This document shows positions 1-12,800 of a stretch of DNA of 64,000 nt, one piece after another. Source of the DNA: Apostichopus japonicus (Eukaryota > Echinodermata > Holothuroidea > Aspidochirotida > Stichopodidae); NCBI RefSeq assembly GCF_037975245.1, contig NC_092581.1, positions 17,237,303 through 17,301,302 of the forward strand. The letters run 5' to 3'. Below the pieces are notes generated by a model, which ran no database searches, had not been told where the DNA came from, and saw only the letters and a list, made by a program, of their open reading frames with translations. A program made the translations under genes and the position numbers. Each line of letters opens with the position of its first letter. The stretch's first letter is position 1.

Positions 1-142
1 ATAGAACAGATGGTAATCAAACAACAACCTTCACAGTACAAACACTCTAAAGACATGGCAATGAACATTAATGAAGGGTTTTCTTTTCTTTCTTTTTCGT
101 CATAAGTTTCTGCAATGTTGATATGATTGTTTATTGTAATAG

Positions 143-819
143 GAGAGAGGTTTCCCTGAAGAGGTTTGCCAGCTTGCCAGTGGTTTGGTTTCCTGTACCC
201 GTAAACTCTGGCAAAGGACCAAGATAAAGATGTTACCAACCCCGGCTAAGTTCCATTACATCTTCAACTTGAGAGATCTCAGTCGAATTTGGCAGGTAAG
301 GGCAGCCTACATACAGATACAGCAATACAAGTAGGATTTTTCCTAGAGTAGCTATTAAGAACTGAAGTCAAAGAGAAAATAATCAACTCTGAAAGTTTCT
401 TTTAAATCTTAACTTTTAGTTTACAGAGGAATGTAAATGTAATAATATTTAACTAAAGATGTGAATAAGCAAAACAAAAGCATCAGCCTGTTTGGTTTGT
501 CTATAGTGTTTACCAACAGATTATTAATTAAAGTCAAAAGTTCTTTGACTAAGCGTTTCAGGATGCAAACGTTATGGTAAGCTTGATGAACACAATGAAT
601 ATAAAATAGGATACCAAGAATATTCATTCCCAGTTTTTGAATTTATTTTCATAGTTTCTGTTTTTGCTTCAATGACAGGGAATGCTGAACACACTGAGTG
701 ACGTGGTTACAAATGACACAGTAATGCTGGCATTATGGAAACACGAATGTAGCCGTGTCATAGCCGACAGGTTCACCAACCAGGAAGACAAAGATTGGTT
801 TGAGGTCATGCTCAAAAAG
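143..819 (+). CDS. DNAH5/DNAH8: Dynein exons 1-2: end of AAA3
   Basis: Exon 1 is 143-295 (51 codons, phase 0 at both ends) and exon 2 is 679-819 (47 codons). They encode the AAA3 C-terminal part with the family-typical [19 protein letters not shown], followed by [10 protein letters not shown] and a helical segment ending VMLKK. The open frame continues upstream into intron, so the real beginning of the gene is to the left of the window. Intron 1 (296-678) shows nothing recognisable. Intron 2 (820-1180) contains a decayed copy of the exon 2 end (see findings). Confidence 0.93.
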
Positions 820-3800
820 GTGAGGTTTGTTACACCTAGGACCTTTGTGTGGTAGTAAGACTCATGCAAATGAATGTATCTGTGTGGTAGCTGACATGAA
901 TGTAACCCTGTAGTGAATGTAGCTGTTTACAAACTCCAAGATGAGGTTTGGTTTGAGGTCATGCTCCAGCAGGTGAGATTAATATCACATAACATCCTTG
1001 TAGTAGTTAATCTCTAGTAATTGTGTGTGGAATTTCTGTGGTATCTTGACTCTTGATGGAGGCCATTGTACTAAAGGTTTATTTGTATTTATTATTGCGT
1101 TGCTTATTCAGTAATTGATTGCGGATATGACACTACCTGCTGTTAAGGTTAAAAAAATCCTTTTCTTTTTTTGTTTCTAGACAATAGAAGAAGACCTTGG
1201 TACTGCCTTGGCAGAGCAGATTCCTAAAGATCCTTACTTTGTAGACTTTCTTAGAGATGCTCCTGAAGCAACAGGTAACCTCCCCCACCCCCTCCTCCCT
1301 CCCCCTCCTCCCTCCCTCCCCGTCCTTCCTCCCCTTCCTCCCTCACCCCTCTCCTTGAGCTGTATTCCATTACTTATTAAGAACATATAACAGGCAAAAC
1401 ATGAACTTACATTTGTGAATTACTGACACTTCAGGATTGAGAGTAAACATCTAATATTGCTGGTGTTTTATAGAAACCAAACATAATATGAGGACTCTCT
1501 GTATTAGTTGATGACAGCAAAAACGATCTGATCTCAAGCTGCTATCAGTTGCTCTGTATCCTACAGTTTTCTTTGTCATTAGGGTAGGATGGAATGTTTA
1601 CTCAATCAGTTTTAAATTCCCTTCTCTCCATTGTCATTAGGTGAAGAGCCAGACGATGCCGATTTTGAAGCTCCGAAGATATACGAGCCGATCGAGGGTT
1701 ACGATCACCTCAACAATAGACTGATCATGTTTCAACAAATGTATAACGAGACTGTAAGAGGAGCTACCATGGATCTGGTCTTCTTCAATGTATGTAGCAT
1801 TTTATTACTACTGCTTGCTTTATTGTGAATACGGTTCAAATGTAGTATTTTGTTGCTATAGAGATGCAGGCTGTGTATTATGAATCAAGGATGCATTATT
1901 CGGTTGATGGAGACTTAATGAACAGAAGTGAGCTTGAGAGACATCTATTTAGAGGATGTTATAACTGGTAGAGTTATTAATGATGAAGGTGGTTGAAAGT
2001 ATCGAGGAGAAACAAGTATCCTTTCTGGTATCCTCTGAAGATACTTATAGGACACCACACTATTCATTGCAGCTTAATACACTCTTCTACACTGTATACT
2101 GTCTGATTCAATAAGACCTGTAAACTAATGTTTCTTCAGAAACTATCAGTTATTAGAGACGGGATGATGACCATGGTTAATGCCAGAATTTGACTGTTTT
2201 TTGTTTGTTTCTTGTTTCCCCAGTATACTATAAGTTAGAATGATATAAAGTTGTATGATGTCAGACATCTGTAAGGTGCAGTACAGTAAGGGAGATGTAA
2301 AGCTTAAGATGGTGGATTCCATGCTCTGTTGTGTTACAGTACATAACCAGATCGCTCCAGCATTGACAATTGTATACTGTTCTCTTGGAACTTTAGTTTG
2401 AAAACATGTGACTTATTCCAAATCAAGCTAGCCATTGAGGCAGCTTATTAAAGATAGTTGTTGGTCAGTATTTGATGTTACTACATGCATAGTAATATAC
2501 TGTGAACAGAGAGTAACATTCGTGCATTACTTGATAGTATATCTTCTATCCCTTTACAGGATGCTATGGTCCACTTGGTAAAGATTTCTCGTATTATCCG
2601 TACCCCGAGAGGCAATGCCCTTTTGGTTGGTGTTGGGGGATCTGGCAAGCAGAGTTTAACCAGATTAGCCTCCTTCATCGCTGGATACAAAATTTTCCAA
2701 ATTACACTGACGAGGTAGGTCCCCCCCCCCTGTAAAGGGTTCTTGAGTCAACAAGTGATTCATTGATACAAAATTTCTTGTTCTTGCATATGATGTGTAT
2801 CTTTCTTGCAGGGAAGAAATGTAAAGAATTTTTCTTACTTATATATATTTGCTTTTCCCAAACTTCAGAAAAGGATTTTGTTTTGGCTCTCTTTGTTACT
2901 TTGATGTTTGAATTTTAAAGCTTTATTTCTTTACTTCCACAATACTAATGTTAGACCTGATCCTGTATTTTATCTGTAGGTCCTTACCTTTATGATATCT
3001 CTTGCCTTCAGATCTTACAATTCTAGCAATCTGATGGACGACTTGAAGTATCTCTACCGTACAGCTGGCCAGCAGGGCCAGGGCATCACGTTTATTTTCA
3101 CTGACAATGAAATTAAAGATGAAGGCTTTCTGGAGTACATGAACAATGTCTTAGCATCCGGAGAGGTAAACACTTGACTAACTACTTGAAGCAGCCTGGT
3201 AACCTTATCAACCATTCATGACCATTTAAGCCCTGGCTGGCATCCTTATTAACTCTTCATGACCATTTAAGCTAGGGCTTGCTTCAAGATCATTGTGTGG
3301 TTTCAACTAGTAGTCATATTGTCATTATACAACAGTAGTACCACAATTGAATTCAGTCATAGCTCATGTAACAGTTTACATAATGGCAAGAGGTTTGCTT
3401 TGTGTTGTTGTTATGAAACTAAAAGATAGACCATTTCTTCCCCTCAACGTACTGACAGTTTAGCAGATTGCCAGCCTATTCTCTTTACCCTTCCCTGGTT
3501 ACACCAGTTACCGATCAGTTCTGTCTCCTGTTGTTTATCTTCGTTATGTATCTAATTCTTCATCTCGTTGTTTTGATCATTCTGTTCAGGTCTCCAACCT
3601 CTTTGCTCGTGATGAGATCGATGAGATAAACGGAGAGCTCATTCCAGTCATGAAGAAGGAGTTTCCACGACGACCACCAACCAATGAAAACCTATATGAG
3701 TATTTCCTCTCTAGGGCTAAGACTAACCTCCATGTTGTCCTGTGCTTTTCTCCTGTAAGTATAAATACAATACAATACCCTAGTATATACATAACATTAT

Positions 3801-6800
3801 ACTCTATACAGGACAGCTCCTATACATAACTATCTATGTTACCATTACTGTAAGTTTCCAAACATTTTTCAACAGATGATATGAGAGTTCTGTTAGTTTT
3901 GCAGTAAGTGCATGATGTAAGAATATAAAAACAGAGTATTGCATATGTGTTTCCAAGGGCTTAGGAACCAGGGGGCACCAGCCCCCCCAGTGAATAATAT
4001 GGGGGGGCGGAAGTATCATTCCGCCCCCCGCTTCGCAAGTCAGAAAACCCCTTTTTCATTTCTCAATAAATGATAACAACATTTGTCATTTTACTCAGAA
4101 CATTTTGGCAGAAAGAAATCTTATTTGGAGCACCAAATTGCATCTAAGGCCAGGTGAAAATGCAAAATTATTTACAAAATGGAGTGGGTGTTGAAGTGTG
4201 CTATATTGCACCAAATTGCATCTGAGGCCACCTGGAAATGCAGACCCCTCCCCCAGGCCGGCCATCAGTCTTCAGCCCCCCCCACTCAAAAGTACCTTCC
4301 TACGACACTGTGTTTTTCCTTTGCCTGCCATATATCTTCTTTCACAATTATATTGTTACTTTGTCACAAAAAATTGACATTCATACTTACTCCTCAATTT
4401 GTAGCTATTCTTAAAAACGAAGAAGGAATATATGACATAAACTGGGTCACAGCACACAACGCCAACAATACCATTTGCAAAAGTCCAGTTTCTTTTCTCA
4501 CAAATGTATCCATATTTTAATCCTTGCCATGTATTATAATAGTCAATATCTTTGACTGTGAATTGAAAATGTAAAATTAAAATGTACCACTTTTGGAACC
4601 CTGGACAGTGAAATTATAAATCTTCTTACTTTACCTCTCATGAATGAAGACTTCACTCATTTTACCTTTGATTGTAATAATATCTCAACTGGAGGATACA
4701 GTACTAGTATGCAATCCCTTCTTCTTTGAAAAGTTTTTTCTGTTCCAATTTTCTTTGTGAACTGTATTGGTTTTTAATTTGCTGACTATATTCTATACTT
4801 ACAGGTCGGAGAGAAGTTCCGTAACAGATCGTTGAAGTTCCCCGGTCTGTTTTCTGGATGTACGATGGATTGGTTCAGCCGTTGGCCAAAAGATGCATTA
4901 GTGGCTGTCTCTCATCATTTCTTGTCAAATTTTGATATTGTGTGCACGGATCAGGTCAAGAAGAGCGTTGTAGGTGTCATGGGTGTGTTTCAGGTGAGTG
5001 GGCTGCCAAATTTACTCTACATTTATTATTAAACAATTAACCGAGTACACATACCTACTGGTGTGCTGTATTCATTAGTGGCTGATAGTTCTCATTATTG
5101 AGGGATAGCTGCCTATTTCATAACGTTGTGTCCTTTGGCAAGATGCTTTATCTCACTTGCCTCTCTCCACCCAGGGGTTAGATGGGTACCTGTGAGGTAA
5201 CCTGTCATTGGGCCCAGTATATAACTGCTGCAGACTGGAGGGATTGTCTCTGGGACAAGTTATCATTGATCAGGGGATAATATAACGTCTGTAAAGCGCT
5301 TTGAGACCTATCGCTGGGATAAAGCGCTATATAAAATCAAATGTTATTAATATTATTATAGCTAATAATAACCTGGCAGGTCACAATCTACTTTCCAATT
5401 GACTTTCCTTTGACAGGATATGGTGGCTGAGACTTGTGTAGAATACTTTCAGAGGTTCAGAAGGCAGACCCATGTCACCCCTAAATCCTATCTTTCCTTC
5501 CTGGAAGGCTACAAGACCATTTATCAGGAAAAGAAGGATTCAATCGGAGTGTTGGCAGAGAGGATGAAGACAGGTAAGAGACGGGTCTCACGATTGGCTT
5601 CTGTTTCAGGAAGTATCAGTTTAAAGAGAGAAGAAACTGCTGTATGTATTGCAAAATGTCTGTGTAGGTTAATATGAAGAAGATCCTGCTAGGATTAGAA
5701 TGTCAGGTCCTCATAACTATCAGCTTAAAAAGAGTAGAGAAAGTATTAGCAAACTGCTTTATGTATTGCATAATGTCTGTGTAGGTAAATATGAAGAAGA
5801 TCCTGCTAGGATTAGAATGTCAGGTCCTCATAACTATCAGCTTAAAGAGAGAAGAAACTACTAGCAAACTGTTGTATGTATTGCAAAATGTCATTGTAGG
5901 TTAACATGAAGAAGATCCTGCTAGGATCAGAATGTCAGGCCTTCCCTCATAAGTATCCGTTCAAAGAGAGAAGAAACTGTTAGCAAAGTGCTTTATGTAT
6001 TGCATAATGTCTGTGTAGGTAAAATATGAAGAAGATCCTGCTAGGATCAGAATGTCAGGCCCTCCCTCATAAGTATCAGTTTACTGATATGATAACATAA
6101 TGGTTTATAATACTTCAACATTGTCAGGTTTGTAAGATTTTTTTCTGTTTATTTCCAGGTTTGGCTAAGCTTGTGGAGGCTACTGTGTCTGTCAATGAAC
6201 TGAGTAAGGAACTTCAGGTAAAGGAGAAAGAGTTGGCTATTGCCTCAAAGAGAGCAGATCAAGTGTTAGCAACGGTGACTGTCAGTGCTCAAGCAGCAGA
6301 GAAGGTCAAAGCTCAGGTCCAGAAAGTCAAGGACAAAGCCCAGGCAATTGTGGATGAGATTAATGTAAGTATATGTATAACAGTATATAATTATATTAAT
6401 GTAAGTTTATGTAAACAAAGATGTAACTATATTAATGTAACTATATGTATACAAAGATGATATTATATTAATCTAAGTATATGTACACAAGGATGTAGTT
6501 ACATTAATGGAAGTAGATGTAGATAAGTATATTAATGTAATTATATGTACCCAAGTATGTAACTACATTAATGTAAGTATATGTACACAAGTATGTTATT
6601 ATATTAATGTTAGTATAAGTATACAAGGATGTAATTATATTAATGTAAGTATATGTCTTCAAGTATGTAGTTACATGAATGGAAGTAGATGTATATTAGT
6701 ATGTAATTACATTAATGTAAGTATATGTATTCAAGTATGTAATTACATTCATGTAAGTATATGTATACAAGTATATTAATTATATTAATTTTACAAGTAT

Positions 6801-9800
6801 AATAGTTATATTTCATGTAAGTATATTTATACAAATGTGTGATTACATTAATCAAAGTATATGTCTACAAGTATGAAATTTGACGTATGCAGTTATATGT
6901 ATATATGCTTGTAATTAGACGTAAACAAGTACATAATTACGTTAATGTAAGTATTCAAATATGTAATTACTTTAATGTTAAGTTCATCTGTGCAAGTATG
7001 TGGGTACAGCAATGAATCAATGTGAGGGTTACACTGCACGATATTTTGTTTAGATAAAATTTGAATTTTAAAGGGAGACATTTGTTTTAAATGACAGGGT
7101 GACAAAAAGATTGCGCTGGAGAAGTTAGCCGCTGCCAAACCTGCTCTGGATGAAGCTGAGAGAGCCTTAAATACCATTAAACCAGCTCACATCTCTACTG
7201 TTAAGAAACTGGCTAAACCTCCTCATCTCATCATGAGAATCATGGACTGTTGTCTCCTGCTCTTCCAACGGAGAATAGACCCCATCACCATGGACCCCGA
7301 GAGACCCTCTCCAAAGCCCAGCTGGCAGGAAGGTCTCAAGCTGATGGGTGGGGCTCAGTTCCTGCAAGGGCTCTTGACCTTTCAAAAGGTATGTGCAATG
7401 AATCACTGGAAGAGGGGGGGGGGGGGGGGAGTTAGGGAGGGATGAAAGAAGTATTGATCCAAATATGGATGGAAGACTGAAAAATAGTCACACCACTTGT
7501 AGGGGTGTCAGAGCTGAAGCCAGATGGAGGAGGAGGGGGAGGGGGCACATTGAAAAACTTGCTGAAATTATAGGCAAAATACGGAGGATCCTTATGGAAT
7601 CGCTCGTGGTTATTTATGCAGGGAGAAAACTTGCTTCACTATTGGCTATTAAGTGAATTACGTTCTTTTAATTTTGTTTTGTACGTAGGACACTATTAAT
7701 GAGGAAACAGTGGAGTTACTGTATCCATATATGAGAATGGAAGACTACACTCTAGAATCAGCCAAGAAGGTCTGTGGTGATGTGGCTGGTCTCTGCGCCT
7801 GGACTAATGCTATGGCTGTCTTCTTTGGTATTAATAAAGAAGTGTTACCTCTTAAGGTAAGTCATTTGGTATGAGCTCATGCTATTGCATATGTTTCTTT
7901 GGTATTTAAAGAACTTTTAATATATGTAAGGTAAAGTTTAATTGCATGAGAAAATGTTATTGCAGTGTTCTATGGGTATTATTAAAGAAGTGTCACCCAC
8001 TTAATGGGTGAGTTAATCACACAAGCTGATGCTATGGCTGTGATATCAGTTATAAAGAAGTTTATCATATTTAATATTTGTAAAGTTCTTTCCGCAATTT
8101 GCGGATATTGTACTCAGTGCCACAGCTCTATGTTGTTGTGTTCATCCGTCAGTGTCTGATATTTCTTCTCACTGTTCCTTAAATTTCCTCCGCCAGGCTA
8201 ATTTGGCTGTTCAAGAAAACCGCCTTGGGAAAGCTCAAGTGAGTTTGCAAGCTGCACAAGCCCAGCTTGATGAGAAGCAGAAGGAGTTAGATGTTGTACA
8301 GGCCCAGTATGATGCAGCTATAGGAGAGAAACAGGTACCATCATCCTCACTCAATCTATGCTCTACCCCCTTGAGTACTTAACAAAGGGTTTGCTTTTCT
8401 GTGACAGTTATCATCTGGATTGCTTACTTTGCTCTGTGCCGTATTATTCTTAGATCTAGAGGAAAATAATTTCAAGGAAACAAATCTGTAAGCTGAGGAT
8501 TTGTATTCTCATAGCTGGAGATTTGTATTCTGTAATACCTCCCACATGTAGAGCAGCCAAATACAAACTTATTGCACTGATTGCCTTACTCTAGCACTCT
8601 TACAGTCAAGTTAAGGATGACCTAGTCACCTGGATTCTTATAAAGGTTCACTTGTGTTTGCTCAGGCATCTTAATGCATCAGTTTTACGAATCAGCTTGC
8701 TGTCATTTATGTGATATTCTTGTGAGTGCATTATTGTCATTGGAATCGTCAATTCTGGTGTTTTGATTGCAGGCATGTAGCTGTCATTTTCCTTTACTGT
8801 TTATTATTCTGTTATTGTAGCAGCGTTGAATTTCACTCTGTTGTTTGTCTAACAGGCACTGCTAGAGGATGCTGATAGCTGTCGCCGTAAAATGAACAAC
8901 GCTACTACTCTCATCCAGGGACTTGGGGGAGAGAAAGTACGTTGGACTGAGGCCAGCAAGAGGTTCCAAGACCAAATCAATAGGTACAAATGCAGCGATT
9001 AAATATAATAGACAGAAGACAGATGTTGCTTGCTCTATGAGCTAAGAAACATTGTTGTATTATATTAGACATCACTCACCTGTGTAAAGTATAGTTGCTT
9101 CAATTATCCTATTGTCAACAGAAAATAGTCAATGGGTTTGATTACAAGATCATAAGCTGTTATACTACAGTTGTTTAGTTATTTTCCAAATATATTCTAG
9201 ACAGACTCAATTTTAAGATCTGTGGTGAAACTTTAAAACCTATTTGACTGTTAACCTGAGCACATTCATCCTCACTGAGCAAGTGCTGGTGTAGTTTAAA
9301 CTTTTCATGTCTGTGAATAATTTAGATAGTTTGAATCCCTAGGAAAGTGTTTTGGATAAGCATACTGAATCATTATGAAACTGTTTTGGATAAGCATACT
9401 AATTAGAATCTCTAGGAGAGTGTTTTGGATAAGCAAACTAGTTAGAATCCCTGGGAAAGTGTTTTGGATAAGCATACTAGTTAGAATCCCTGGGAAAGTG
9501 TTTTGGATAAGCATACTTAATCCTTAGAAAAGTGTTTTGGATAAACATACCAGTTAGAATCCTTAGAAAAGTGTTTTGGATAGGATAAGCATACCAGTTA
9601 GAATCCTTAGAAAAGTGTTTTGGATAAGCATACCAGTTAGAATCCTTATGAAAGTGTTTTGGATAAGCATACTGAATCATTAGGAAACTGTTTTAGATAA
9701 GCATACTAATTAGAATCTCTAAGAGAGTGTTTTGGATATGCAAACTAGTTAGAATCCCTGGGAAAGTGTTTTGGATAAGCATATGAATCCTTAAAAAAGT

Positions 9801-12800
9801 GTTTTGGATAAGCATACCAGTTAGAATCCCTGAGAAAGTGTTTTGGATAAGCATACCAGTTAGAATCCTAGGAAAGTGGTTTGGATAAGCATACCAGTTA
9901 GAATCCTTAGAAAAGTGTTTTGGATAAGCATACCAGTTAGAATCCTTAGAAAAGTGTTTTGGATAAGCATACCAGTTAGAATCCCTAGGAAAGTGTTTTG
10001 GATAAGCATACCAGTTAGAATCCCTAGGAAAGTGTTTTGGATAAGCATACCAGTTAGAATCCTTAGAAAAGTGTTTTGGATTAGCATACCCGTTAGAAAA
10101 GTGTTTTGGAAAGCATACCAGTTAGAATCCCTAGGAAAGTGTTTTGGATAAGCATACCAGTTAGAATCCCTAGGAAAGTGTTTTGGATAAGCATACCAGT
10201 TAGAATCCTTAGAAAAGTGTTTTGGATAAGCATACCTGTTAGAATCGTTAGAAAAGTGTTTTGGATAAGCATACCAGTTAGAATCCCTAGGAAAGTGTTT
10301 TGGATAAGCATACTTTTATGTGACAATAATTGTGATCAACATGGATAACTTTTAAGGAAGGAGATTTTGTTTGTTAATTTCCATAGAATATGACTTGAGT
10401 CAATAAACTGCATTTGCTGTAACTTGCTTTATTTGTTCATAGACTGGTTGGAGATGTCCTGTTGGCGACTGGTTTCCTATCCTACTCTGGTCCATTCAAC
10501 CAAGAGTTCCGTAACTTGATTCTGAAGAGTTGGAAGAGAGAGATGCATCATAATAAGATTCCTTATAGTGATGTAAGTATTTATAACTACCCCCCAACCC
10601 CCACCCCCACCAACTGCCTGCACCCTACAACCCCCCCCCCATCTTACTTTCTACAACTGTAGTCTTTCCCTCCTATGCTCCTTACTTGTCTTTTCAGTGA
10701 ATTTAAAAACAGGAAGTTTGGGCAAAAGATAAATGGAAGATATGATGTCAGTCCCATCTGCCATGGTTTATTCATATCCAGTTCATTATTTGGGTATTAA
10801 TCATGAATTTTATTCATAAGAATTCATTTCTAAGATGTAAGTGCGATCAATACCAGGGGCAAGGTACTTCTGTCCAGTTTAGTTGATTAAAATATGTTGC
10901 ATTTGTTTCTCATGAATAATGATTTTGGAAGGACCACTTATACCCCCCCCCCACCCTTGATTTGTGAGGTGCCAGATACATTGTATAATACCCATACTGC
11001 TCTCATCTCCTACTATAGGATGTGAACGTGACTACCATGTTAAGTGATCCGACTACGGTGGGTGAGTGGAATCTCCAGGGACTGCCTAACGATGAGCTCT
11101 CTGTACAGAATGGTATCATCGTTACTAAAGCCAGTAGATATCCACTACTAGTAGATCCCCAGGGACAGGGTAAGGCTTGGATTACCAGCAAGGAGGCGGC
11201 CAATGAACTACAGGTACAGTATTAGTAAATTAGTTGTAATTAGTAGTAATTAATTAGTTAAAGACACTGACTGTGTGGTGATTTGGTTATTTACTTCATC
11301 TGATGTGTTTAGTACAATCCCCCTTTGTGTAAGGTGTTTCTGTATAACAGATAAATCATATATGAATGATTATAGTTGAAAAAGCTATCACCCTGCCAGG
11401 AGTGAACCTGTTGTCTCATGAAGACCATTAGCTTATAAGCTTCAATGCAGGTTAAATGAGGCTTTCTGTTAGGGTTTGGAAAGTTCCTTGACCTCTGACA
11501 TGTGAAATTTATTATGATTGATCAATTTAAGAAATATTTTTGGACTTTTTGGCTCAAAAAAATGTTGATCAGTCCACCAGTGATTACAGTGAAAAGTTGA
11601 CCAATGTGATAATTTACTGAAAACAAGCCCAGACCAGCCCTGGTATAACAAGTTTAATGTATATGTATGTAATAAAGTTTTCAAAAGTTTGCTCGATAAA
11701 TAATGTGTCTTGCAATGGATCTAACATTGGAAAGATTCCTTGAACCATAGAGCCAGGTATTAGTCATACCACCATATAAATAAATGCTAGGAACCTTATT
11801 TGTATAAAGCCAATTTTCGTCTCTCTTCAGATCACATCTTTAAACCACAAGTATTTCCGCACCCATCTTGAGGACAGTCTATCCCTTGGAAGACCGCTGC
11901 TTATCGAAGATGTCGGAGAAGAATTGGATCCAGCTCTTGATAATGTACTGGAGAAAAATTTCATCAAGTCCGGATCAACGTTGAAGGTAAAACATTATTT
12001 GATCTTTTTTTTTTTAAATATAAATTCCACGGCGATGTCATTGCATCCGTTTACACTGTTTGTCTGTCATATATGACTATTATAAGCATTATAAAGTAAT
12101 AATTAAGCATCATGTCACTCAAGATATGGTCTGCAGTGTTTATAGCCAGCACTAAATAGTTTCTTTATCTAGTGGATTAACTCAATATTACCTCTCTCCT
12201 GGGCTATAAACATTGAGGGCAGTCTATATGAACATCTATACTAGAAATGCAGAAAATAGACCATCAATATTTTCTATTTTTACTTTTCCAGGTGAAAGTA
12301 GGAGATAAGGAGTGTGATGTGATGGGTGAATTCCGTCTGTATATCACCACCAAGCTGGCTAATCCAGCTTACACCCCGGAGATTAGCGCAAGGACCAGTA
12401 TCATTGACTTCACTGTCACCATGAAGGGATTAGAGGACCAATTACTGGGGCTTGTCATCCTCACTGAAAAACAGGTCAGTCTGAAATCTCTTCTAGTTGG
12501 GAACGGTGAGATCGTACCTGCTTGATCGGCTGAATTATGTAATAGTGAAGAATATCAAAGATGAAAATTTAAGAAAGTTGTTATTAAGGTTAATTTAGTA
12601 ATTATGAAGTAGATTGCAACTTCAAAGATAGCAGAGATTAGTGTCATGGGGAATTTAGCGAGTAAAATTCCTTAAGTTTTGTTATTTTGGTTAAGAGCAA
12701 ATATGGTTAACGAGTTAGGTTGTCATGTTGCATGTGTAGGTGGCTGCTATTGGGTGTCTGGTAAAAACATTGCCATGTCATTGTTAGTTGATGTTTACTG

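Noticed and set aside
4179-4520. 113-codon open frame
   Set aside because: Starts inside an hAT-like MITE and runs into intron; no similarity to a transposase or other family.
5075-5350. Possible tRNA gene within the SINE-like element
   Set aside because: No complete cloverleaf or clear A and B boxes could be traced.
9305-10348. Several open frames on both strands with repeated WISIPVRI or [13 protein letters not shown] peptides
   Set aside because: Product of the 39-bp repeat in dynein intron 14; period divisible by three.
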